A DNA stretch of 64,000 bases from CAYGOC01 sp964351495 (GCA_964351495.1 CAYGOC010000010.1:1-64000); one strand, 5' to 3'; shown: positions 45,859 to 54,868, numbered from the stretch's first letter. The notes: generated from the sequence alone by a model not told the origin. Numbers and translations: made by a program.

Positions 45859-46536
45859 TTAACTAAATCCCTTATTATCGGGTAATTTTGTTATTACCCG
45901 ATAAATAAACACACAACTTAAGGCGGCAAAAAAACACCAGACTGAGCTGGCAGCATATTTGTAAAAAACTAAAGCGAAAAACAATCCAACTCCGATGGAG
46001 GTGCCAATTATCTTCATTCCTTTGGCGCTTGAGATAAAAAAGGGAGCTATAACGCAAAGAATATACACAATTAAAGCTATCCAAACTCGATAGGAAAAAT
46101 TAGTAAACCAATATCTTTCGAAGAAAAAATAGGCTACGTGGTTACATTTGATACGCAGACCAGGCCCCACCTGTATTAGATAATATATTCCAACAATGGC
46201 AACTAGAAAACCTAAAACTTGTATAAAAAGGTTTAGGTTTCTTCGAAAAGCACGTTTTTCGAGCATCCAAGCAGAAAATGGGATCCACATAGGCCAAATG
46301 CCCACGGCAATTGCTATAAAACCATAGCCGGTTATTTGTTTAAGCCAGAGTAGAGAAGGGTTTTTATAGGTTAACCAAGTAATTCCCTCCAATCCCTGCT
46401 GAAGAGAAAGAAGGAATTGAATAAATATAAGGGGTAAGGCTCTTTTGCTCTTATTTTTGATTTTATATAAGGAGAGAAGACCAATAGCACCTAATATACC
46501 TGATGCTGTAAAGCTTGCAGAAGCTGAAAAACACAT
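45859..46536 (-). CDS. DUF6629-like membrane protein
   Basis: The 225-residue product begins MCFSASASFTASGILGAIG, the hallmark start of the DUF6629 family (function unknown), and has about seven membrane helices. It heads the minus-strand unit 46536-42826. Its promoter must lie in the 46537-46853 spacer. No catalytic residues are evident. Confidence 0.75.
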   Translation of the reverse strand: MCFSASASFTASGILGAIGLLSLYKIKNKSKRALPLIFIQFLLSLQQGLEGITWLTYKNPSLLWLKQITGYGFIAIAVGIWPMWIPFSAWMLEKRAFRRNLNLFIQVLGFLVAIVGIYYLIQVGPGLRIKCNHVAYFFFERYWFTNFSYRVWIALIVYILCVIAPFFISSAKGMKIIGTSIGVGLFFALVFYKYAASSVWCFFAALSCVFIYRVITKLPDNKGFS

Positions 46537-46853
46537 CTTGAACGAGGGGTTACAAAAACCTGAAGCTACCAGATATTACAAGCTTTTACAAGAGACTAAA
46601 AATTTCTGTAAGGGGAGTTGTAAGTAAAACCTGCCCTAACCTTACATAGGGAAGTTGAAAGATGCTTCGTTTTTTCGTGCTTCGCACAAGAAAAAAAATT
46701 TACCAGTGGCGGTCTAGACGCCTCTTAAGAAAAATCGGATCTTTTTAAACAAATTCATCAAGCATTCGCTAGTCACTCTTACGCAATTTATGAATTTATT
46801 TTTTTGGAATGGTATAAATATAAAGCAATTTCCTTTGTAGGCAGGATTAGGTT
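46537..46853. other. intergenic spacer between dabA end and DUF6629-like gene
   Basis: Some 317 bases without a convincing gene. Hairpins present are CCCTA/TAGGG (about 46634-46651), TTTTTTC-GTGC-ttc-GCAC (46670-46687) and GGCG/CGCC (about 46712-46726). Read on the minus strand, the last is followed after about 13 bases by T8 and may serve as a weak dabA terminator. A promoter for the downstream minus-strand unit is expected near 46540-46620. Confidence 0.5.
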
Positions 46854-49082
46854 TTAGTCTGCTTTCTTCCATGTAAAATTTCTTTGCAAGAAATACGTAA
46901 TGTGGTTTTTTGGCTCTATGCAAGCCAGCCTTACCCAACCGTTGCCAAATAGTTTTTGTAGAACTGGTTCTGCTTGAATAATAGGATCTAGTTTTTCAGT
47001 CGGGGAGTATACAACTGTAAGAAGTCTTTGTGGTTTATGGTATCTTTGTTTGTCGCTAGAATATACAGATTGCAAGGGTAGCCCTGTCATAAGGTCACTG
47101 GCATTTCCTTGCATCACACCTATTTTACCAGTAATGTTTTTCGTTACTTTGCTGCCTCCTCCAAAAGAGGTGTTATCTAGAGTGGAAAAAAGATATTGTG
47201 AATTAATCCATTGGGCAACCACCATGGGAGCTGTAAGGATTGTTTGAAGAAACTTTCCACTCGGGTCTTGTGAGTAATCATACGAATGTAAAAAACATCT
47301 TCCATCTAAATCAAGAGAGCAGGTGAGACTACGAGGTGCAGCAATAAAAGCAGCATTTCTTGCGAGTCCCCATTCAGGACGAACTTGAGCCCAATCCTCA
47401 GAGCGACGTTTTATATGCAGTTTAGAATGGAGGGGAGTCGATGTTGGTTCCATTTTTTGGAATCGTATACTATTATTGGTTTTTCGGGCTTTTTCTAAGT
47501 CTTGTTTTATCCCGGTTAACGAGTCTATTTTTTTAGTTTCATAGAGGAAAAATTCATCGGTAGTGGTGTTGTGTTTTGCTCCGAGGAAGTGAGTCTCTTC
47601 CGGAATACAAATCCCTTGATTTGCAAGATGGGTTCTTACTTCAGTTTTATTTAGTATAGCAGCCAAGATTCTAGCGTTGCTACAACCATGGTTTCCTCCA
47701 CATGCCCCACAATCTAAGGAAGACGCATAAGCATTATTTTCAGTGGAGCTACCGTGACCACAAAAAACTATTATAGGAGCAAAGTGTTTCGTTAAGCCCA
47801 CCATTTTTAATGCGTTTTCCGCATAGGCGCATTGATCTTCAAAGGGAATTTCATCTAGAGATTGGGTCTTTTCGGTTGTTTTGCGGAATAAATTTGCTAT
47901 AAACTTTTTGAGTTTAGAAGAAAATCCCGGAAAAAAGGTCCGCAATCCTGTCCACAATCCACTAAAAATTCCAAGACCTTCTGCTAAAGCAAATGGGGTA
48001 GAAAAACTATATTTAGTAGATTGGTACAGCTTTTTTACTGTTTTTAAGAGTGTATACCTATATTCATATTGTAGTGAGTCTTTACAACAGGCAGGAGATT
48101 CTTTCACTTCATGTTTTGGTTTTAGTAAAACAGGGCAAGAAGCATACGATTTTTTTGTTATAGTATCAGTAATTTGGACTGGGATTCCAAAGAAGCCGGC
48201 AAAGCCAAACGTTTCATAGTCTCCTGTAGTTTCTAAAGCTTTGCGGAAAGGTTCTGAACGTACATCAATGCAAAATACAAATTGGGCGGCCGGTGTGTGG
48301 CGTTTTTTAATTTTTTGTAGTTTTACCGTATTCAGTAAAGAAAATTGGTAGGTTTTTTCCAATTCTTCTATTTCATTCAGAGGGTTTTTTTTCGTTTTGG
48401 ATGTTTCTAGTGCTAGGTAGTGCCATTTTAATAGTTCTTTTGCTTGGGGCCATAGAAGGTAGGTGATAATAACCCGGATGCATAGGTAGTCAATTTGATT
48501 TACTTTGTAAGGAGTTTTATTATTGGGATCTGCCCACTCGGTTTGATATTTAATGTAGCCTGCCCATCCGTGCATTGTGGTTAATACAAGTTTGAGAAAC
48601 TCCCCATATTCTTCTTCAGGGATTTGTAGAATATGCAAGCAGTCAGCAAGGGTCTGTATAGGTGAGTTTGACAAAGATTTTAGCCAATCTATTTTTTTAG
48701 GGTCATTTCTATGAAGGTTTGTATCGTGAACTGCAAGAGCTTTCCAGGATAAGTAGAATCCTAAATTTCTTTGAGGCATCTGGATGGTCGCTTGTCCTTC
48801 ATCAATATAGGCTTGTAACCATTTAATGGTTTCTCGATTAATATCTTCCATCGGTTTTGGTATGAATTCTTGTTGGAAATAGGCAGCGCTTTGTAAAAGG
48901 GCGGTCTCTATTGGTAAGTTCTCTAATCCTTGTAAAGGATTGACAGCGACTAGAGCTTTCAAAGGCCAAAAAGGAGCTATTACTTCCCAACTTTCTTTGA
49001 TTCGTTTTTCAAGGCTTTTTTCCTGGTTTGAAAGAGAAATTGGCCTTGTTTCTTCTTTTTTTAAGGTAGGTGTTTTGTTCAT
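46854..49082 (-). CDS. dabA: DabA, inorganic-carbon transporter subunit (DUF2309)
   Basis: DabA is the beta-carbonic-anhydrase-like cytoplasmic subunit of the DAB complex, which with DabB traps CO2 as bicarbonate using an ion gradient. The 742-residue product matches DUF2309. The zinc site expected for the family is present: Cys271 and Asp273 in VFCIDVRSEP, His443 in CGHGSS, and Cys458 in LDCGACGG. An N-terminal APFWPLKALVAVNPLQGL segment is also typical. The gene starts 6 bases after dabB, so both form one unit. Such a system has been studied in autotrophs and some heterotrophs; in an intracellular bacterium it may feed carboxylation in fatty-acid synthesis. Confidence 0.9.
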   Translation of the reverse strand: MNKTPTLKKEETRPISLSNQEKSLEKRIKESWEVIAPFWPLKALVAVNPLQGLENLPIETALLQSAAYFQQEFIPKPMEDINRETIKWLQAYIDEGQATIQMPQRNLGFYLSWKALAVHDTNLHRNDPKKIDWLKSLSNSPIQTLADCLHILQIPEEEYGEFLKLVLTTMHGWAGYIKYQTEWADPNNKTPYKVNQIDYLCIRVIITYLLWPQAKELLKWHYLALETSKTKKNPLNEIEELEKTYQFSLLNTVKLQKIKKRHTPAAQFVFCIDVRSEPFRKALETTGDYETFGFAGFFGIPVQITDTITKKSYASCPVLLKPKHEVKESPACCKDSLQYEYRYTLLKTVKKLYQSTKYSFSTPFALAEGLGIFSGLWTGLRTFFPGFSSKLKKFIANLFRKTTEKTQSLDEIPFEDQCAYAENALKMVGLTKHFAPIIVFCGHGSSTENNAYASSLDCGACGGNHGCSNARILAAILNKTEVRTHLANQGICIPEETHFLGAKHNTTTDEFFLYETKKIDSLTGIKQDLEKARKTNNSIRFQKMEPTSTPLHSKLHIKRRSEDWAQVRPEWGLARNAAFIAAPRSLTCSLDLDGRCFLHSYDYSQDPSGKFLQTILTAPMVVAQWINSQYLFSTLDNTSFGGGSKVTKNITGKIGVMQGNASDLMTGLPLQSVYSSDKQRYHKPQRLLTVVYSPTEKLDPIIQAEPVLQKLFGNGWVRLACIEPKNHITYFLQRNFTWKKAD

Positions 49083-49088
49083 AATTTC

Positions 49089-50429
49089 TTATAAGTATTT
49101 ATAATAGTTTCGATAAGTGGTGATAGTTTCCGGATGGGGTTGACTCTTGTTCAGAGCCGTCACATAAACCTTGGATATCCACTTTTGTAGGGGGTTAATT
49201 TTTCTAATATTTTCAAAAAAAAGGAGGGATATCCACGATAGTGTTAAAAGTGCGATAGATCCGATGTGAAAATAGTTTAAAGGTTGTGGTCTATTTAAGA
49301 ATGCGGGCTCCATTCCTTTTGTAATCAAAGCTACTATAGATCCATAAGCTATGGAGAGCGTGCTGCTTGTGATAAATGCAATGGGAAATCGGAATCGGAT
49401 TTCAGAAGACAAGACTGAAAGGGTAGTCTGGCTAGCGGTTAGAAAAACAATAGCTGTTAACACCATTGTAGTATTTTGCACAAACCAAGGTTTCCCACTT
49501 GCAATTGAGAAGCAGTAGCTCGCAAGAAATCCAGAAGCCAAGCTGCTAATAAATAAAAAAGCTTTAGGTGGGTAGTTTGTTTTATATCGTATTTCTTGCG
49601 CAGCGCTCCCGCTTGCAAGGAATAGATATGCTTTAAACATGCCATGTGTAACTAGATGAGCTAAGGCAGCCGGAAATAGTCCAAGACCGCATTGAGCTAG
49701 CATAAATCCCATTTGCCCCATTGTTGAAAAGGCTAGCGTTCGTTTTATATCGTTTTGTAGTAATTTCCAAAAGGTGCCCATGATCGCTGTAATAATGCCG
49801 ATTAAGAGCATGATATCTAAAAAATAAGAGGTATTAAAATAGAGAGGAGCAAAGCGGGCGATTAAGAAACCTCCTCCATTTACAAGGCCTGCGTGCATTA
49901 CAGCTGAAATAGGAGTAGGGGAGTTAAGAGAGCTTACAAGCCATCTATGAAAGGGCCAGATGGCCGATTGGGTCATGCCTCCGATCAATAGTAATAATAA
50001 AATTGGAGCGATAGTGGAGTCTTTGAATTTTTGTTGGGTTAATGCTGTAATGGAAGTTTCTCCTGTTTCTAAGTATAACAGTAAGAAGGCGCCGGTAATA
50101 CAAAGCGCTCCGAAAAGATAGTTTTTTGCGGCTAGCATGCCCGAATTTTTGGCTGCTTTCCAATTTGGCTTATGGATCATTAACCGTATAAGAAGAGAGT
50201 TACTCAGTAGCCATGCTGTCAAAAATAAAAATATATGGTCAGAGCAAACTAGTAGTCCTATCGAGACTAGTAAAATCAGTAAGTACAAGAAAAACATTCG
50301 GTATCGAGTATCTCCTTTCATATATCTGAAAGAAAAACTACCTATGCAAGCTCCAATAAATACAATAAGAGGGAGCATAACCATTGCGATGGAATCGAAA
50401 TTAAATAAAGATTTAACATAAAAAGCCAT
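49089..50429 (-). CDS. dabB: DabB, NuoL-like membrane subunit of inorganic-carbon transporter
   Basis: DabB is the membrane partner that couples cation flow to DabA. The 446-residue product has about twelve to fourteen helices and the proton-antiporter (NuoL/MrpA type) core, including SAIWPFHRWLVSSLNSPTPISAVMHAG with its conserved lysine/histidine region. It then has KRTLAFSTMGQMGFMLAQCG and LVTHGMFKAYLFLASG. No other nuo or mrp gene is present, so a respiratory complex subunit is unlikely. It is divergent from the LysR gene across a 96-base spacer. Confidence 0.9.
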   Translation of the reverse strand: MAFYVKSLFNFDSIAMVMLPLIVFIGACIGSFSFRYMKGDTRYRMFFLYLLILLVSIGLLVCSDHIFLFLTAWLLSNSLLIRLMIHKPNWKAAKNSGMLAAKNYLFGALCITGAFLLLYLETGETSITALTQQKFKDSTIAPILLLLLIGGMTQSAIWPFHRWLVSSLNSPTPISAVMHAGLVNGGGFLIARFAPLYFNTSYFLDIMLLIGIITAIMGTFWKLLQNDIKRTLAFSTMGQMGFMLAQCGLGLFPAALAHLVTHGMFKAYLFLASGSAAQEIRYKTNYPPKAFLFISSLASGFLASYCFSIASGKPWFVQNTTMVLTAIVFLTASQTTLSVLSSEIRFRFPIAFITSSTLSIAYGSIVALITKGMEPAFLNRPQPLNYFHIGSIALLTLSWISLLFFENIRKINPLQKWISKVYVTALNKSQPHPETITTYRNYYKYL

Positions 50430-50464
50430 GGTAATTCAGCTCGAATTATTTTATTGGATTCAAT

Positions 50465-50480
50465 ATACAATTTATCGTAT
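50465..50480. promoter_or_regulatory. candidate LysR-type operator in dabB-lysR spacer
   Basis: ATAC-N8-GTAT, extending imperfectly to AATATAC-N8-GTATTATT, lies midway between the divergent starts. LysR-type regulators usually bind interrupted dyads of this size next to their own gene. The spacing differs by one base from the strict T-N11-A rule, so this is tentative. Confidence 0.4.
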
Positions 50481-50525
50481 TATTAGAAAAATTAAAAACA
50501 CTTATAGAGTTGATTAAAAAATCTT

Positions 50526-51368
50526 ATGGACCTAGACTCTTTTGCTTTGAAATGCTTTATTAAAGTGGCTGAAAATAAGAACTTTACTAAAGCGGCCCAA
50601 TATATAGGAAGAACCCAGTCGGCTGTTAGTCAGCAGATAGCGAAATTAGAAGCTATGCTGGGTAAAAAACTAATTACCAGAGGTCAAAAAATCAGCTTAA
50701 CCCAAGAAGGGGAATTACTGCTTAGTTATGCCAGAAAAATTTTTAGCTTGTGTAATGAAGTTGTTGATCGGTTTAGGGAGCCTGAGCTAGAAGGAGAGCT
50801 CCGATTCGGTTTGCCGGAAGACTTTGCGACGGTGTTTCTTTCAGAAGTATTAGTTGATTTTACTCGTATCCATCCTAGGGTCTTATTACATGTTGAGTGT
50901 GATCTTACTCTAAATTTATTTAGGCGATTTAAAAAGAAAGAGTTTGATTTAGTTTTGGTAAAAATGAGTCGACCGGAAGAATTTCCTAACGGTATTGAGG
51001 TTTGGTCTGAATCTTTAAAATGGGTTGGGGATTCTAGACTGATTGAAAATAACACGCAAATTCCGCTAGTTCTATCTCCTGCTCCATGCGTATACCGTGC
51101 TTCGGCTATCAAGGCTCTTGAAAACGTGGGTCGAAGGTGGAGATTGGTATTTACAAGTTCGAGCCGGGCGGGGACAATCGCTGCAGTTAAGGCGGGTATG
51201 GGGATTACCGTCATGCCTCACGCAATGGTTCCTAAGGACTTGGAAGTTATTGAACTTCCTACTCTTCCAAAGCTGAGGGATACACACGTATCACTGCTGA
51301 AACATCAGTTAGAAAATCCTGGGGTCAATACACTAGAAAAATTTGTTATAGAAAAATTACAGCCTTAG
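50526..51368 (+). CDS. LysR-family transcriptional regulator (probable dabAB regulator)
   Basis: The 280-residue product has an N-terminal winged helix-turn-helix (about 1-62: LKCFIKVAENKNFTKAAQYI, TQSAVSQQIAKLE) and a C-terminal effector-binding domain. The divergent arrangement with dabB makes it the probable regulator of dabBA, in the way CbbR/CmpR-type proteins control carbon uptake genes. Dedicated LysR regulators are rare in reduced intracellular genomes. The effector is unknown. Confidence 0.9.
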   Translation: MDLDSFALKCFIKVAENKNFTKAAQYIGRTQSAVSQQIAKLEAMLGKKLITRGQKISLTQEGELLLSYARKIFSLCNEVVDRFREPELEGELRFGLPEDFATVFLSEVLVDFTRIHPRVLLHVECDLTLNLFRRFKKKEFDLVLVKMSRPEEFPNGIEVWSESLKWVGDSRLIENNTQIPLVLSPAPCVYRASAIKALENVGRRWRLVFTSSSRAGTIAAVKAGMGITVMPHAMVPKDLEVIELPTLPKLRDTHVSLLKHQLENPGVNTLEKFVIEKLQP

Positions 51369-51390
51369 CGTTTTACCCAGATAATAGTTT

Positions 51391-52797
51391 TTAGCAGATC
51401 GTTTTATTCTCTTTCACAGCCTTTCTAAAAGAGTTTCCTAAGAAAAGAGCAATGATAAGCCATAAGACTAAAAGAGGAATACAAAGAACAGAACTCAAAG
51501 TGAGATAGTAGGATCTACCTAAAGCAGAGCCAAAAGCCCCTTGTAGAGGGCTTAAAGACATATTAAACAAAGAGCCTGCTTGTTTGGAAGATCTAGAGCC
51601 AAAGGTTTCTATCCAGGCTTGTGCTTTAAACTTTACGTCAGGGGTTGTGGGGATGTAGAGCTGTTTTAGAGCAGGGCCATTTAAGGCGTAGTTTATTGCT
51701 TTAGATCCTACCATAAGACCAAATAAGAAAGAGAGGGAATCAAGTGTCACAAATCCAAAAAGAGCAAGCCCTACAATAAGAGGCATAAGAGCCAGAGCAG
51801 TTTTTATTCCTAAGAAGCGGGTGATGTTGCTGATACCTAGTAAAAGGCACGTTAAAGAGACTACATTTACAATCGACCCGTAGATACTCAAATAGTTACT
51901 CAAAGCCACCCCCGAATAGACAGACCCCGCTGCTATTTTGAAGTTAAAGTCAAAAATAGTGACAGCTACCTCGTATATGAAGTTAGCCCCAAAGATACAG
52001 AGTAGATAGCGGTGTCTTAAAAGGAGCTTGAGCCCCTCCAGAAAACCGGGTTCTTGTTTTTTTTCTAGGGGTTTTTCGTTTTTTCCATGGAAGGCTTGCA
52101 AAAGGTCTTTGGGGGTTTTCTTTAAAAAGTAGCGAACCATAGGGATAATACAAAGGATCAGAGCTCCTAAGAAAAGAAGCGATAAAGAATCGGTAGAGAG
52201 CTTTAACCTATGAGGAAGTCCCCCTATACCGTAAGGAAAAAGAATTCCGCCTGTTTGCCCTATGGCTACCACCAAAGGAAAACCCCTTTTGGCGTGCGTA
52301 GGTTCTGTAGTGTCAGCAGCAAAAGCCCAGAATAAAGCCACCATTAAAGAGCCAAAGCTTTCAATAAAAAGATACCAAAAGTATCCCAAAGCTTTAATTC
52401 CAACGGCCCCTAGAAAAGAGTTTTCCGCTATTTTTTGGGCAGAGTCTTGAATAAAAAACATCATGAGACTCGACACCAAAATAGCAAGGCCGTAAAAAGT
52501 GGGAAGAATGATCAACATTTTTTCTCGAGAGGTCTTTTCTAAAAGCTTGGTATAAAACATAACTAAGGGAAGAAGCGCTAAAACAGAGATTGTTTTAGCA
52601 AAGGGGAGTTGGTATTTTCCTACTAGCTGGATAAAGATAGCATCTTTTAAGGGGCGTAGAGTCCAATAAACTCCGATAATGAGTCCGAAAATGACCCCCA
52701 TCCGCAAAAACTTCTTAAACTCTTCTCTTTCAAAGGTTCCAAAGTTAAATCGGCATATCCATTGAAAAAATCCTAAAATGCCTCCCTTCTGCCCCAT
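51391..52797 (-). CDS. ATP/ADP translocase-family nucleotide transporter
   Basis: NTT-family carriers are typical of Chlamydiota, Rickettsiales and plastids and exchange or import nucleotides from the host. The 468-residue product has about eleven to twelve helices and the family start FLRMGVIFGLIIGVYWTLRPLKDAIFIQLVG, plus QAWIETFGSRSSKQAGS near the C-terminus. It is shorter than classical NTTs (about 500-540 residues), so it may be a divergent paralogue with another substrate. ADP/ATP exchange cannot be assumed. It converges with the LysR gene. Confidence 0.85.
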   Translation of the reverse strand: MGQKGGILGFFQWICRFNFGTFEREEFKKFLRMGVIFGLIIGVYWTLRPLKDAIFIQLVGKYQLPFAKTISVLALLPLVMFYTKLLEKTSREKMLIILPTFYGLAILVSSLMMFFIQDSAQKIAENSFLGAVGIKALGYFWYLFIESFGSLMVALFWAFAADTTEPTHAKRGFPLVVAIGQTGGILFPYGIGGLPHRLKLSTDSLSLLFLGALILCIIPMVRYFLKKTPKDLLQAFHGKNEKPLEKKQEPGFLEGLKLLLRHRYLLCIFGANFIYEVAVTIFDFNFKIAAGSVYSGVALSNYLSIYGSIVNVVSLTCLLLGISNITRFLGIKTALALMPLIVGLALFGFVTLDSLSFLFGLMVGSKAINYALNGPALKQLYIPTTPDVKFKAQAWIETFGSRSSKQAGSLFNMSLSPLQGAFGSALGRSYYLTLSSVLCIPLLVLWLIIALFLGNSFRKAVKENKTIC

Positions 52798-52903
52798 GAA
52801 ACCACCTTTATTTAATTAATCTTAAACGTTAGTTTTATTTAAAAACAAAACCTTATATTTAATTAATAAATCTTTTTAACAATAGTTTCAAGTTAAATAA
52901 TAG

Positions 52904-52930
52904 GGGTCCTAAGAAAAGCTCCTAAGACCC
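52904..52930 (-). terminator. hairpin after the exported glycosyltransferase operon
   Basis: A 27-base imperfect hairpin (GGGTC/GACCC outer stem, two internal mismatches, A-rich loop) lies 24 bases beyond the GT90 stop on the minus strand, followed by a T/A-rich CTATTATTT stretch. It could terminate the 56571-52955 transcript. The weak U-run makes it uncertain. Confidence 0.35.
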
Positions 52931-52954
52931 TGAGAAAAAATAAGGGGAGACTCT

Positions 52955-54031
52955 TTACAATTGTGGGATAAACCTTTGCAAAGAGGCATACTTTTTTAAT
53001 ACCTTATAGCAATAAAGGCAGCAGTGTTCTGGCAAAATGTTTTCCAGGGCGAATTTTCTTCCTTCCTCTGCTATTTTTTGGGCTTTTTCATCGTTATTTC
53101 TACACCACTCAATCTTTTCTATCACATCACTTAAGTCCTCTTGAAGGGGGATATAGTGAACCCATGGCTTTAGAGGATAGAAATACCACATCCTATTTTT
53201 ACTTTCTTGCTTTAGGACTGTACAATTAGAAAGGAGCCTCCACTGTAGACCCGGGTAGGTGGCCGTATGCCCGTCTACGTTGATCTGATACTTAAACCGT
53301 ACTTGAGCTACAACAGATAAAAAGGCTTTATAAGGATTAAGGCCTGTCACTTCCACAATCCTCTTGACAGACTTTTCATTCCAGTTGGTTCCTGCATCGA
53401 TTAGATCTGGATGCACGTGGGATAGATAACAGAGCTTTCCTCTCGGAGTCTCAAAGAATCCTCTTGGAGAGTAGTCATATTGATATCCTTGCAGACCTCC
53501 TCTCCATAGAGCTTTAGAGATTTTCTTTTCCCAAGGAAAGTTTCTGCAAGCCTCTTCCACTAAAATATGGATATAAGGCCAGTCATAAGCTTGGGATGAA
53601 TATTCAGGATCAGTTTTAGTGGGATCAAAATTCCAGTCAGCAAAATAGATTACATGGGTAAAATCATCATGTTTTGTGCTAGCCAGAACAGGGCCTTCTA
53701 AAGTAGGGGGATTTCTTTCTCCTTGAGGGCCTCTTACAAAACCATCTTCCATTAAATAGATAAATTCTACATCGGGCACTTCATACCTCTGGCAAAGATA
53801 GCTTAAAAGATTATGAAATTTACCATCAGGTCCATAAACCTTTTTATTAATGATTTTAAAACGAGTATAACGGTGCCATTCAGGAGTTATGCTATCTAGC
53901 ATTTCCAAGGTGATGCCCGAAGAAAAACGAGAAAAATCCTGCTCAATGGCTTCGTCCATCCAATCAGAAGGAGTTATAGCTTCACAGACAAAGGTAAAAA
54001 AAAGAGTTATGCAAAAGAAAAAAATTTTCAT
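52955..54031 (-). CDS. exported GT90 (CAP10/POGLUT-like) glycosyltransferase
   Basis: The GT90 family includes eukaryotic protein O-glucosyltransferases and fungal CAP10. The 358-residue product has a signal peptide (about 1-18) and the family core: SKALWRGGLQG, PRGKLCYLS, KYQINVDGHTATYPGLQWRLLSNCTVLK and WYFYPLKPWVHYIPLQEDLSD. The C-terminal cysteines (HCCLYCYK) are also typical. It is the last gene of a run of four exported glycosyltransferase-like genes and starts 6 bases after the second PLOD-like gene. Export suggests action outside the cytoplasm, perhaps on host or surface proteins. Confidence 0.85.
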   Translation of the reverse strand: MKIFFFCITLFFTFVCEAITPSDWMDEAIEQDFSRFSSGITLEMLDSITPEWHRYTRFKIINKKVYGPDGKFHNLLSYLCQRYEVPDVEFIYLMEDGFVRGPQGERNPPTLEGPVLASTKHDDFTHVIYFADWNFDPTKTDPEYSSQAYDWPYIHILVEEACRNFPWEKKISKALWRGGLQGYQYDYSPRGFFETPRGKLCYLSHVHPDLIDAGTNWNEKSVKRIVEVTGLNPYKAFLSVVAQVRFKYQINVDGHTATYPGLQWRLLSNCTVLKQESKNRMWYFYPLKPWVHYIPLQEDLSDVIEKIEWCRNNDEKAQKIAEEGRKFALENILPEHCCLYCYKVLKKYASLQRFIPQL

Positions 54032-54037
54032 GGGTCC

Positions 54038-54829
54038 TCAATAGTTAAGGGCGTTATAGAGTTTCATAAAAGGGGGCTTTCCTTTGTCTCCATTTCCGTG
54101 AATGATAGCGGGATAGGATCTTGTTTCCTTGACGTAAACACGGCTTCTTTCTATTCCTACTTCAGAGAGATGTACAGAGTACAAGCTGCAGAAAATGTCG
54201 CACGAAGTATCTAAGCAAATAAGGCCGGAATGGCTCACGTAATAGGTTGAATATAGAGCTTGGTCGCTAGTCATCCCAGGACGAATCTGAGATGTGATCT
54301 CTTTTAACATATATTTTAAAGCACCTGCATAGCCTAAAAACCCTCCTGCATTTAAGTATTTAAAAGAGGTATTAGCGCCTTGAAAGTGGGGTCTCAAATA
54401 AGCGTAAGGATAGCAGTTTCTCTCAGTTGAAAAGACAATAGGAGCATCCATTTTACGGAATTTTTCTAAAATCTCTTTTTCTGGGGCACAGAAAAAAACA
54501 TCACATGCATCCGTGCAAACAACAATAGCTTCATCAGGAAGAGTTTTGATGTAATTGTAAAACCAAATGGGCTTTGTGATGTTGCCTCCCCAGGAGTTAG
54601 AGTCTTTTCCTATATGGGTGATAGGGATGCCGTGTTTTTCTGCAGAATTAAAAAGACGGAACATGAAAGGATGAGGATCTTTTCCAGGGTAACACCCTAC
54701 AGTACAAAAATAAACAGGTCCTTTTTTTTTCTTCCATATCTCTTTTTTTTTTAGTAATGAGGATACATTCTCTGCAAAAAGAGAGGTAAATAACATCCCT
54801 AAAAAAACTAAAAAACGAATACATTTCAT
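54038..54829 (-). CDS. exported PLOD-type (lysyl-hydroxylase GT domain-like) glycosyltransferase, copy 2
   Basis: The 263-residue product has a signal peptide (about 1-20). Its single domain resembles the glycosyltransferase part of procollagen lysyl hydroxylases (LH3) and viral homologues: YFCTVGCYP, THIGKDSNSWGG, the metal-binding D-x-x-D in CTDACDVFF (Asp107, Asp110), FSTERNCYP, KYLNAGGFLGYAGAL and HGNGDKGKPPF. The hydroxylase domain is absent. It is a close paralogue of the gene at 54935-55732, 105 bases away. The ribosome binding site is a strong AGGAGG. Confidence 0.85.
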   Translation of the reverse strand: MKCIRFLVFLGMLFTSLFAENVSSLLKKKEIWKKKKGPVYFCTVGCYPGKDPHPFMFRLFNSAEKHGIPITHIGKDSNSWGGNITKPIWFYNYIKTLPDEAIVVCTDACDVFFCAPEKEILEKFRKMDAPIVFSTERNCYPYAYLRPHFQGANTSFKYLNAGGFLGYAGALKYMLKEITSQIRPGMTSDQALYSTYYVSHSGLICLDTSCDIFCSLYSVHLSEVGIERSRVYVKETRSYPAIIHGNGDKGKPPFMKLYNALNY

Positions 54830-54868
54830 ATATGAGTTCCTCCTGATTTTGAGTTTAAATTTTTTCCC

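Noticed and set aside
46670..46698. Symmetric hairpin TTTTTTC-GTGC-ttc-GCAC as a strong bidirectional terminator
   Set aside because: No T-run follows the stem on either strand; the T and A runs belong to the stem itself.
46714..46938. A 74-residue minus-strand frame overlapping the dabA end
   Set aside because: Most of it lies in another frame of dabA and no ribosome binding site precedes it.
49089..50429. NADH dehydrogenase or Mrp antiporter subunit
   Set aside because: The gene is coupled to dabA, and no other nuo, nqr or mrp subunit is nearby.
41862..51390. Prophage or integrative element with direct attachment repeats
   Set aside because: No integrase, transposase or phage gene was seen, and no copy of the tRNA-Phe 3' end was found by eye at the far side.
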